Source: Tenacibaculum holothuriorum (GTDB lineage: Bacteria > Bacteroidota > Bacteroidia > Flavobacteriales > Flavobacteriaceae). Taken from it: a stretch of DNA of 64,000 nt. The notes below the pieces were generated by a model that saw nothing but the letters and a program-made list of their open reading frames with translations, had not been told where the DNA came from and ran no database searches. A program made the position numbers and the translations under genes. The DNA lies in assembly GCF_002120225.1 (NCBI RefSeq), contig NZ_LAPZ01000014.1, forward strand, positions 1 through 64,000. Direction: 5' to 3'. Shown one piece after another: positions 57,962 to 64,000 of the stretch (its first letter is position 1; the number at the start of each line of letters is the position of its first letter).

Positions 57962-58301
57962 TAGAATACTATTTGCCTTAACAATAACATTAGCTATAGC
58001 TTGTTTAAGTCTAATAAAAATAGGTAAACAGCCTATTAATATTTCACATTTAGATAAAATTGAACACGCTATAGCTTATTTTGTTTTAACCATTACATGG
58101 TTATTTGCCTTTATACACCATAAGAATAAGATACTTATAATAATAAGCTGTCTTTTTTATGGTATAATTATTGAGGTATTACAAGCTACGATAACCACTT
58201 ATAGAACTGGAGACTATTACGATATTCTTGCAAATTCTACTGGAATTTTATTGGCTTACTTAATTTTTTGCTTTTTTAACAAAAAAAGTGAGTCCATATA
58301 A
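57927..58301 (+). CDS. VanZ family membrane protein
   Basis: A 124-residue membrane protein of the VanZ-like family (function uncertain). Four helices and the family's [16 protein letters not shown] and [29 protein letters not shown] motifs are visible. The frame opens with a GTG inside gcvH (35-bp overlap); no ATG fits, so GTG or an undetected later start is used. Translational coupling to gcvH is likely. No glycopeptide-resistance genes are nearby. Confidence 0.88.
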   Translation: MLKLIKRSSKVSRILFALTITLAIACLSLIKIGKQPINISHLDKIEHAIAYFVLTITWLFAFIHHKNKILIIISCLFYGIIIEVLQATITTYRTGDYYDILANSTGILLAYLIFCFFNKKSESI

Positions 58302-58334
58302 CATTTTAGCTTGTAAAAGTTGAAATAAATTAGT

Positions 58335-58342
58335 TAAATTAG
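58335..58342 (+). promoter_or_regulatory. -7 element of first tonB
   Basis: TAAATTAG (7 of 8 matches to TAnnTTTG) with TTG 21 bp upstream (58311-58313), 22 bp before the ATG. Confidence 0.4.
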
Positions 58343-58364
58343 CAACCTATTAAAAACTCTTAGG

Positions 58365-59087
58365 ATGGAAATTAAGAAAAATCCAAAATCAAACTTAGAA
58401 AATTACAGCAAGTTGTTTATGCAACTAGGTTTGGTTTTAGCATTGTTTGTAACATACATTGCAATTGAAAACAAAACATACGATAAAGAGTATGGTGATT
58501 TAGGATCGGCTGATATGGCTTCGAATATTGAAGAAGAAACTATCGAGTTTCAACAACAACCAGAGCCACCAAAACCTAAAACTCCACCACCACCAGCACC
58601 AGAAAAAATCGAAGTAGTAGAAGATGAGAAAGAGGTAGAAGAAACTGTAATTGAATCTACTGAAACTGATGAATCTGAAGCTGTAGAAGTTGATGAGGTA
58701 GAAGAAGTAGAAGAAGAGGAAGAAGTAGTAGAAGATGTACCTTTTGCTATTATTGAAGAAGTGCCAGTATTCCCAGGATGTAAAGGAACTAAAGCCCAAA
58801 AGAAAGCATGTTTAAATAAAAAAATGCAAAAGCACGTTCAACGTTATTTTGATGCTGAATTAGCAAATGAGTTAGGATTAGCTCCTGGTAGAAAAAGAAT
58901 TTATTTACAATTTAAGATTGATAAAGACGGTTCTATTACGCAAATTAATGCAAGAGCACCTCACCCAAGATTAAAGAAAGAAGCAATGCGTATTGCTAAA
59001 AAATTACCTAAGATGAAACCAGGTAGACAAAGAGGAAAAGCTGTAAGAGTAGGTTATACACTACCAATTACATTTAATGTAGAATAG
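58365..59087 (+). CDS. energy transducer TonB, acidic linker
   Basis: Inner-membrane protein passing proton-motive energy to TonB receptors. One N-terminal helix (FMQLGLVLALFVTYIAI), a short proline-rich piece (PPKPKTPPPPAPEK), a strongly acidic linker (about 82-128), and a TonB C-terminal domain (about 135-240) with VPVFPGCKG, ANELGL, KRIYLQFKIDKDGSI and YTLPITFNV. 240 residues. ExbB/ExbD genes are not nearby. It is followed by a paralogue. Confidence 0.93.
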   Translation: MEIKKNPKSNLENYSKLFMQLGLVLALFVTYIAIENKTYDKEYGDLGSADMASNIEEETIEFQQQPEPPKPKTPPPPAPEKIEVVEDEKEVEETVIESTETDESEAVEVDEVEEVEEEEEVVEDVPFAIIEEVPVFPGCKGTKAQKKACLNKKMQKHVQRYFDAELANELGLAPGRKRIYLQFKIDKDGSITQINARAPHPRLKKEAMRIAKKLPKMKPGRQRGKAVRVGYTLPITFNVE

Positions 59088-59110
59088 TTTTTAACTTTAT
59101 ATAAATTTTT

Positions 59111-59139
59111 AAAAGCATCGATTTATCGATGCTTTTTTT
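59111..59139 (+). terminator. terminator between the tonB genes
   Basis: AAAAGCATCGAT / ATCGATGCTTTT stem with T-run, so the two tonB genes are separate units. Confidence 0.93.
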
Positions 59140-59191
59140 ATTGGCACGTTTCTTGATTTTAACAAAGCATTAACATTTAAAATTTAATACT

Positions 59192-59941
59192 ATGAAACAG
59201 CAAAAAAAGTCACCAAGAAAACAGCTAGAAAAATTTTCTAACATCTTTATGCAACTAGGCTTAGTAATTACCTTATTCATCGTGCTAATTACACTTGAGC
59301 ATAAGTCTGAAGTTGTTGCAATTAAAATTACAGATATTTCTAAAGCAAATGAAACTATTTATAACTTAGATGATAAACCAAAGATTTTTATAAAAGAAGT
59401 AGAGAAAAGAACAAAGCCCAAGCCTAAAAAAAGAAAACCAGTTTCCAATTTTTCTGAAATAGATAAAAGGGATGACGATAAAGAAACGGTAGAAACAGTA
59501 ATCGATAAAGATGACGAAGATGTAATTGATATAGATGTAATCGACGAAATTCCAGAAGGAGATATTATTGAAGATGATGATGAACCTAAACTGTTCGTGA
59601 ACCTTCAAAATGTGCCTGTGTTTAAAGGGTGTGAAAATTTATCTGAGGATGCTACAAAACAATGTTTCGAAAAGAAAATGATGAAACATGTTCAACGAAA
59701 CTTTAATTCTGATTTAGCGCAAGAAATTGGATTAAGATCAGGAAAGCATAGAATCTTTACCCAGTTTGTTATTGATAAAAAAGGAGAAGTGGTAAATATT
59801 AAAGTGAGTGCTACAAGTCCAAAATTAAAGAAAGAAGCTGAAAGAGTAGTAAATAAAATTCCGAAGTTTACTCCAGGAAAACAAAATAACAAACCAGTAA
59901 AAGTTAAATATACATTACCTATAACCTTTATGGTAAATTAA
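59192..59941 (+). CDS. energy transducer TonB, second copy
   Basis: Paralogue of the gene just upstream: helix FMQLGLVITLFIVLITL, C-terminal domain with VPVFKGCEN, FEKKMMKHVQRNFNSDLAQEIGL, IFTQFVIDKKGEV and YTLPITFMVN. The linker differs: first basic (KTKPKPKKRKP-like) then Asp/Glu/Ile-rich, with almost no proline. 249 residues. It has its own terminator, so the copies can be regulated apart and may serve different receptors. Confidence 0.92.
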   Translation: MKQQKKSPRKQLEKFSNIFMQLGLVITLFIVLITLEHKSEVVAIKITDISKANETIYNLDDKPKIFIKEVEKRTKPKPKKRKPVSNFSEIDKRDDDKETVETVIDKDDEDVIDIDVIDEIPEGDIIEDDDEPKLFVNLQNVPVFKGCENLSEDATKQCFEKKMMKHVQRNFNSDLAQEIGLRSGKHRIFTQFVIDKKGEVVNIKVSATSPKLKKEAERVVNKIPKFTPGKQNNKPVKVKYTLPITFMVN

Positions 59942-59949
59942 AGAATAAG

Positions 59950-59975
59950 CTCAGTCAATTACGACTGAGTTTTTT
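59950..59975 (+). terminator. terminator after second tonB
   Basis: CTCAGTC / GACTGAG stem, 6-nt loop, T-run; its last T begins the next -7 element. Confidence 0.92.
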
Positions 59976-59982
59976 ATTTTTG
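59975..59982 (+). promoter_or_regulatory. -7 element, probably leaderless N-acetyltransferase
   Basis: TATTTTTG matches TAnnTTTG, ends 5 bp before the ATG at 59988 and starts in the preceding T-run. Confidence 0.5.
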
Positions 59983-59987
59983 TTTCA

Positions 59988-60575
59988 ATGAGTACAGATA
60001 AAGAATATTTTGCACACGAAACAGCTGTAATAGACGAAGGCTGTATTATAAAAAAAGGAACCAAAATATGGCACTTTAGTCATATAATGTCTAATTGTGA
60101 AGTTGGAGAAAACTGTAATATTGGTCAAAATGTGGTTATTTCTCCCCAAGTAGTTTTAGGTAATAATGTTAAAGTACAAAACAATGTTTCCATATATACT
60201 GGAGTCTTGTGTGAAGACGATGTGTTTTTAGGACCATCTATGGTTTTTACGAATGTTATCAACCCAAGAAGTGCTATTCAACGTAAAAACGAATACAAAC
60301 AAACTCTAGTTAAAAAAGGAGCTAGTATTGGGGCTAATGCAACTATTGTATGTGGTAATGATATAGGTGCATATGCTTTTGTTGGAGCTGGAGCGGTGGT
60401 GACTAAAGAAGTACTTCCTTATGCCTTAGTTGTAGGAAACCCGTCTAAACAAATAGGTTGGGTTAGTGAATACGGACATAGATTGGAGTTTGATGAAGTA
60501 GGAAAAGCCATTTGTAAAGAGAGCAAACAAGTTTATAAATTTGAAGAAGGCATAGTTAAGAAGGTTAGTGAATAG
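59988..60575 (+). CDS. left-handed beta-helix sugar N-acetyltransferase, WbpD-like
   Basis: Hexapeptide-repeat acetyltransferase resembling WbpD/WlbB, which acetylates the 3-amino group of UDP-2-acetamido-3-amino-glucuronate for O-antigen sugars. Repeats such as VGENCNIGQNVVI, GNNVKVQNNVSIY, the MVFTNVINPRSAIQRK loop and GASIGANATIVCGNDIGAYAFVGAGAVVTK are clear. 195 residues. In Bacteroidota, T9SS cargo is attached to A-LPS carrying such sugars, so a link is possible but unproven. No other O-antigen genes are adjacent. Confidence 0.85.
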   Translation: MSTDKEYFAHETAVIDEGCIIKKGTKIWHFSHIMSNCEVGENCNIGQNVVISPQVVLGNNVKVQNNVSIYTGVLCEDDVFLGPSMVFTNVINPRSAIQRKNEYKQTLVKKGASIGANATIVCGNDIGAYAFVGAGAVVTKEVLPYALVVGNPSKQIGWVSEYGHRLEFDEVGKAICKESKQVYKFEEGIVKKVSE

Positions 60576-60610
60576 TGAAATTTTAACTTTTCATAATATT
60601 TTCTTAATCT

Positions 60611-60643
60611 TTTTGTTGAAAAAGAAAAATATGTTTATATTTG
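60611..60643 (+). promoter_or_regulatory. promoter of candidate small RNA
   Basis: TTTTG (60611-60615), 20-bp spacer, TATATTTG (60636-60643): a full match to the Bacteroidota consensus. Predicted start is near 60648. Confidence 0.8.
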
Positions 60644-60647
60644 AGTC

Positions 60648-60720
60648 GTGGTTGAAAAACCACTTTCTTTTTCTTTTTCATAGCAATTTTTCCCACTCAA
60701 TTTTTTGAGTGGGTTTTTTT
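60648..60720 (+). ncRNA. candidate small RNA of about 73 nt
   Basis: A complete transcription unit with no reading frame. It begins at the predicted start with a hairpin GTGGTT-GAAA-AACCAC (60648-60663, a GNRA tetraloop), then a single-stranded pyrimidine-rich segment (CTTTCTTTTTCTTTTTCA, 60663-60680), and ends in a strong terminator. The gene downstream is on the other strand, so this is not a leader. Function unknown; the pyrimidine tract could pair with A/G-rich mRNA. Check against Rfam, including the Flavo-1 motif. Confidence 0.7.
60692..60720 (+). terminator. terminator of the small RNA
   Basis: CCCACTCAA / TTGAGTGGG stem, TTTT loop, seven Ts. Confidence 0.95.
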
Positions 60721-60787
60721 ATATCTTTTCTTTTAGGAAAAATTCAATATTTTCATGCATATAACAAGAGTTACGTTATATGAATAA

Positions 60788-61606
60788 TTAACTGTTTTCT
60801 TTAGCTTTAATTACCTTTTCTAAAATATATTCAACGCCATTTTCATCGTTTGTTTTAGTAGAAAAACGTGCTGTTTCTTTTACATTAGGATGTGCGTTTT
60901 CCATAGCAAAACTAAAATATGCTTTTTGAAGCATTTCTAAGTCATTATTATAATCACCAAAAGCCATGGTCCCTTCTATAGTAACTCCTAGCCTTTTTTG
61001 TAGTTTTTCTAACGCATTTCCTTTGTTAGTTTTTATACTAGAAATGTCTAGCCAATGTTGTCCAGATATTTTCAATAAAATATCCTTATGATTATGTAAT
61101 TCTTTAATAAAAGGAAGAATATATGTTTCTGAGCTTTCCATATGCCTTACTGCAATTTTAAAAACTTCTACATTTTCTAGTTTTGTTAAGTCTTCAACAA
61201 TTTCATATTGTGTGTAATACTGTTTAAAGAAAGCAATAAATTCTTCATTTTTAGTATCAATATATGCTTTGTCTTTAGCGCATAGAACGATTAAAACATT
61301 TTCTACTTTTCTTAAAACAGGAAGTATCTCTTTAACATATTTAAAATCTAAGGATTCTGTGTCTAAAAGTTGATCTCTAAACTGAGTTATTCCTCCGTTT
61401 TCAGCAATAATATGAATGTCATCTTTTATAGCTTGAAGCTTATGAACCATGCTATGATATTGACGCCCACTAGCGGCAACAAAATGTATATTATTTGCTT
61501 TTAACTTTGGAAAAAGATTCCAAAACTCATCGCTCACATTATGGTTAGAATCTAATAAAGTTCCATCCATATCTGTCACTACCATTTTTACTTTAGAAAA
61601 ATCCAT
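60788..61606 (-). CDS. HAD-family (Cof-type) phosphatase
   Basis: Cytoplasmic phosphatase of the Cof/YidA subfamily acting on small phosphorylated metabolites. Motif I DMDGTLLDSN with the nucleophile aspartate, motif II VAASGRQY, cap domain (about 85-190), motif III lysine region NKGNALEKL and motif IV GDYNNDLEML. 272 residues. A -7 element lies just upstream. The exact substrate cannot be told. Confidence 0.92.
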   Translation of the reverse strand: MDFSKVKMVVTDMDGTLLDSNHNVSDEFWNLFPKLKANNIHFVAASGRQYHSMVHKLQAIKDDIHIIAENGGITQFRDQLLDTESLDFKYVKEILPVLRKVENVLIVLCAKDKAYIDTKNEEFIAFFKQYYTQYEIVEDLTKLENVEVFKIAVRHMESSETYILPFIKELHNHKDILLKISGQHWLDISSIKTNKGNALEKLQKRLGVTIEGTMAFGDYNNDLEMLQKAYFSFAMENAHPNVKETARFSTKTNDENGVEYILEKVIKAKENS

Positions 61607-61625
61607 AAAAGATATATTTAAGAAA

Positions 61626-61633
61626 CAAAAATA
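61626..61633 (-). promoter_or_regulatory. -7 element of the HAD gene
   Basis: TATTTTTG on the minus strand matches TAnnTTTG, 19 bp before the ATG. Confidence 0.45.
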
Positions 61634-61665
61634 AGCTTACTAAAAGATTATGGATTAAACGAATG

Positions 61666-63012
61666 TTAATCTTTTTTAGGTTGAAGAAGTTCATATCCTA
61701 GAAAACAATACACAATTAAATATTCTAAAGCTACAAACCATAAGTTTTCTTTCCAAGGAGTGTTTGCATAAGCTTGGTAGCTTAAAATAATTACCACACT
61801 CCAAATAACCGGAAATCTATATTTAGTAAAAACAGCTAATATTAATAAGGTTGCAATGTACCAAGGATGCATGGTGGTGGTTGTAAAATAATAAAAAGAT
61901 AATCCGAATAACATGGCTGTTATTAAATTCTTGAAAAGAATATTCTTTCTAAAAAATGTAAGTATTAAAAGAAAAATAATAGTCAATACAGGCATTACTT
62001 TTCCGATAACTGCTATTTCGTTATATCCTCTAAATAAATAGCCTATTTCTCTTGCTAAGTAGTAAAAACTAGCATTAAACTCAAAGTTTCTAAACCATAA
62101 ACCAACTGAGTTGGAATAATTGTCAATTAATGTAGAAGAAAAGAAAGGAAGAAATAATAAGATGACTGTACTGAGAACAATTATGTAAAAGCTAGTTAGT
62201 TGTAAAAAAACTTTTAAGAAGAGTTTTTTATCTCGTTTAACAAACCACTGAAAAAACAGTGGTAAAAACAGCAACGGAATTAATTTTACAGAAACAGAAC
62301 ACGCTAATAAAATAGCAGCAAAAATCCATTTTCGTTGATGTAGTAGATACAAAGACCATACTAAGAAAAACAACATTACAGGTTCAAAATGTAAATTCCC
62401 AGTTAATTCAATAATCACAAACGGATTTAGAATGTATAAGAAAATGTTCTGTACGGGTAATTGTAATTTTTCTAATAGTTTTTTTCCAAAGTAAAGAATA
62501 CCAATGTCTGCAAGAATAATTAGAGTTCTCATTACAACAACACTTCCTAAAATACTCTTATTAGCAAATAGAGCAGCGATTAAAAAACATAATTGATTTA
62601 TAGGCGGATAATTGGTATAATGACTACCATTCATTTCACCCATTCCGTTATATAATTCGACTGCTTGATTTACTGGATAGTTTCGTTGTTCAATAAATGT
62701 TTCAGGTAAAGATAAGTATGGATTGAATCCTTCAAAAATCATTCTTCCGTCCCAGATAAAACGATAAAAGTCTTGTGATAAATTCGGAATAGAGAACAGA
62801 AAAACTAATCTAAACAGTAAAGATATTCCTGCTAAAAAACTAAAGTTATCTTGATTGTTTTTCCATAGAAAATAGGCACATGTAAATATAGAAAACCATA
62901 AAAAAACCAGTTGACTAAAGTTTGTGCGTACTAAGAAATAACCAATAAAAAAGTACAATAAAATACTAACAAAAACTAAAAGTAGATTGCTGTATTTTTT
63001 CAAAAAGGCCAT
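61666..63012 (-). CDS. GT-C fold membrane glycosyltransferase (GT87-like)
   Basis: Polytopic membrane protein (about 11 helices, 448 residues) of the mannosyltransferase-like GT-C group, using polyprenyl-phosphate sugars outside the membrane. The acidic loop after the second helix, QDFYRFIWDGRMIFEGFNPY, is the typical catalytic loop; YTNYPPINQL and HPWYIAT also fit. It overlaps the upstream GT2 gene by one base (TAATG), so the two probably act in one pathway. Acceptor unknown. Confidence 0.82.
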   Translation of the reverse strand: MAFLKKYSNLLLVFVSILLYFFIGYFLVRTNFSQLVFLWFSIFTCAYFLWKNNQDNFSFLAGISLLFRLVFLFSIPNLSQDFYRFIWDGRMIFEGFNPYLSLPETFIEQRNYPVNQAVELYNGMGEMNGSHYTNYPPINQLCFLIAALFANKSILGSVVVMRTLIILADIGILYFGKKLLEKLQLPVQNIFLYILNPFVIIELTGNLHFEPVMLFFLVWSLYLLHQRKWIFAAILLACSVSVKLIPLLFLPLFFQWFVKRDKKLFLKVFLQLTSFYIIVLSTVILLFLPFFSSTLIDNYSNSVGLWFRNFEFNASFYYLAREIGYLFRGYNEIAVIGKVMPVLTIIFLLILTFFRKNILFKNLITAMLFGLSFYYFTTTTMHPWYIATLLILAVFTKYRFPVIWSVVIILSYQAYANTPWKENLWFVALEYLIVYCFLGYELLQPKKD

Positions 63013-64000
63013 TAAGCTTTTGAGAATATTGATTTATAAAACACGTATCCAAAACCAATAAATAACATGAAGTGAAATGGGAATAAACCAAAATCTCCAC
63101 CTTGATCTCCAACAATAAAAGCACTGTACATTCCGAAAGCAAAATACAAGGCTAAAAGTCCTTCAATAATAACATTTAAAGAAGGTTTCTTTTTAATGTA
63201 TTTGTTGTTTTTCCAACTATCTGTAAGCGATTTTATATTGAATTTTGGTGTACGAACAAATTCACTTTTTTTACCAATATGACCTTCTAAAACAGCAATT
63301 GTATTGTGTAAAGAGAAGCCCATGGCAATAGAGAAAAAAGAGAAAAATGCTCCAATATATTTTAGGAAATTTAAAAAGCCACCTCCGTAAGTTCGTTTGT
63401 ACATAAACCAATAGCAAACAAAGAAAATAAGCGTACTAATCACGAAAAAACTCATTACCAAAAAGTACATTTTTAAATGAGTGTATTCGTTCTTAATATA
63501 CAGCATTGGGATACTTAAAATAGCAACTAAGAAAATACAGGTAAACATAGAGCTGTTCAATAGGTGTAAAACTCCGTGTACTTTTGTTTTAAACGAAATG
63601 TTTTTACTTGAAATAATTCGTTTTAACATTTTTTGAAAGTTCTCAGCTCCACCTTTATTCCAACGAAATTGTTGAGAACGAGCAGCACTAATAATTACAG
63701 GCAATTCAGCAGGAGTTACTACATTTTCTAAGTACTTAAACTTCCACTTTTTTAATTGTGCTCTGTAGCTTAAATCTAAATCTTCAGTTAAAGTATCTCC
63801 TTCCCAGTTACCAGCATCGTAAATACATTCTTTACGCCAAATACCCGCAGTACCGTTAAAGTTAATGAAATGACCTTGGCTATTTCGTCCTACTTGCTCT
63901 AAAGTAAAATGGGCATCTAAAGCAAAAGCTTGAATTTTAGTTAAGGTTGAATAATTTCTATTAATGTGTCCCCAACGAGTTTGAACAACTCCAATTTCTG
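63012..64000 (-). CDS. family 2 glycosyltransferase, 5' end outside window
   Basis: Processive-type GT2 membrane enzyme, incomplete at the window edge. The reading frame is open through 64000; the apparent start at 63704 is internal. Upstream residues read QTRWGHINRN, INFNGTAGIWRKE and DTLTEDLDLSYRAQ, the acceptor and ED motifs, then QQFRWNKGGAENFQK (QxxRW), followed by about four membrane helices. The architecture resembles cellulose-synthase-like proteins. It is coupled to the GT-C gene downstream. The sugar and product are unknown. Confidence 0.88.
   Translation of the reverse strand, partial: EIGVVQTRWGHINRNYSTLTKIQAFALDAHFTLEQVGRNSQGHFINFNGTAGIWRKECIYDAGNWEGDTLTEDLDLSYRAQLKKWKFKYLENVVTPAELPVIISAARSQQFRWNKGGAENFQKMLKRIISSKNISFKTKVHGVLHLLNSSMFTCIFLVAILSIPMLYIKNEYTHLKMYFLVMSFFVISTLIFFVCYWFMYKRTYGGGFLNFLKYIGAFFSFFSIAMGFSLHNTIAVLEGHIGKKSEFVRTPKFNIKSLTDSWKNNKYIKKKPSLNVIIEGLLALYFAFGMYSAFIVGDQGGDFGLFPFHFMLFIGFGYVFYKSIFSKA

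Noticed and set aside
57927..58301. VanZ protein as a glycopeptide-resistance gene
   Set aside because: VanZ-like proteins are common in genomes without resistance clusters, and no vanHAX genes are present.
58500..58799. Minus-strand frame rich in Phe, Tyr and Trp inside tonB
   Set aside because: It is the complement of the Glu/Pro-rich linker codons, which gives artificial aromatic runs.
60758..60782. CATATAAC / GTTATATG repeat as terminator of the HAD gene
   Set aside because: The stem is weak and AT-only apart from two pairs, and no T-run follows on the minus strand.
63012..63704. Treating the GT2 gene as a complete 230-residue protein
   Set aside because: The frame stays open to the window edge and carries GT2 motifs upstream, so 63704 is not the start.
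1..64000. Mobile elements, prophage, CRISPR or defence islands
   Set aside because: No transposase, integrase, repeat array or defence-type domain was found; nearly all genes are housekeeping or envelope genes in family-typical order.

Overview
The window is typical chromosome of a marine Flavobacteriaceae bacterium (Bacteroidota), probably close to Tenacibaculum or Polaribacter; the genus is an inference. The evidence is an AT-rich sequence, promoters of the Bacteroidota type (TTG/TTTG near -33, TAnnTTTG near -7) with few Shine-Dalgarno sites, type IX secretion (T9SS) and gliding genes (sprA, porZ), many SusC-like or siderophore TonB receptors with carboxypeptidase-like N-terminal domains, and gene orders I associate with flavobacteria (ruvA-sprA-gcvH, porZ-recO). 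I see no prophage, insertion sequence, CRISPR array or rRNA operon.

Layout. 1-6.1 kb: the end of a [2Fe-2S] ferredoxin gene faces a minus-strand iron-acquisition operon made of a siderophore receptor, two small membrane proteins, a PepSY membrane protein and a flavodoxin. 6.2-9.7 kb: aromatic amino acid catabolism (hmgA, hppD, kynA). 9.7-14 kb: envelope proteins, an M23 peptidase and pgi. 14-19.1 kb: a TonB receptor, a small membrane protein, an acyltransferase and an acyl-ACP desaturase. 19.1-28.6 kb: an omega-amidase-like nitrilase, an AddB-like nuclease, tRNA-Ala, moaE, an unknown secreted protein, pgk, a Tas-type aldo/keto reductase, a DUF6370 lipoprotein and trpS. 28.7-33.5 kb: an apparent operon with a lysophospholipid acyltransferase, a hemolysin-III/PAQR protein and two paralogous LytS-like kinases flanking one LytTR regulator. 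33.7-40.3 kb: a CYTH protein, porZ, recO, a heme-type receptor, a DUF3817 protein and moaD. 40.3-47.2 kb: a DUF5686 protein, an AsmA-like protein, queG and a stand-alone Aer-type PAS protein. 47.3-58.3 kb: maeB, ruvA, sprA, gcvH and vanZ. 58.3-60.6 kb: two tandem TonB proteins and a sugar N-acetyltransferase. 60.6-64 kb: a strong candidate small RNA, a HAD phosphatase and a GT-C/GT2 glycosyltransferase pair cut by the window edge.

How the parts fit together. The iron operon has a well-formed promoter beside a palindromic operator and ends in flavodoxin, the iron-free substitute for ferredoxin; the flavodoxin gene overlaps the ferredoxin gene tail to tail. The TonB pair at 58-60 kb could energise the three TonB receptors. 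SprA and PorZ belong to the same secretion machine but lie at separate loci.

The most novel-looking items are the compact small RNA unit at 60.61-60.72 kb, the kinase-regulator-kinase arrangement, the ferredoxin/flavodoxin antisense overlap, promoters placed so close to start codons that near-leaderless mRNAs are implied, and a tRNA-Ala(GGC) with stem mismatches. I did not find a clear new defence or mobile system.
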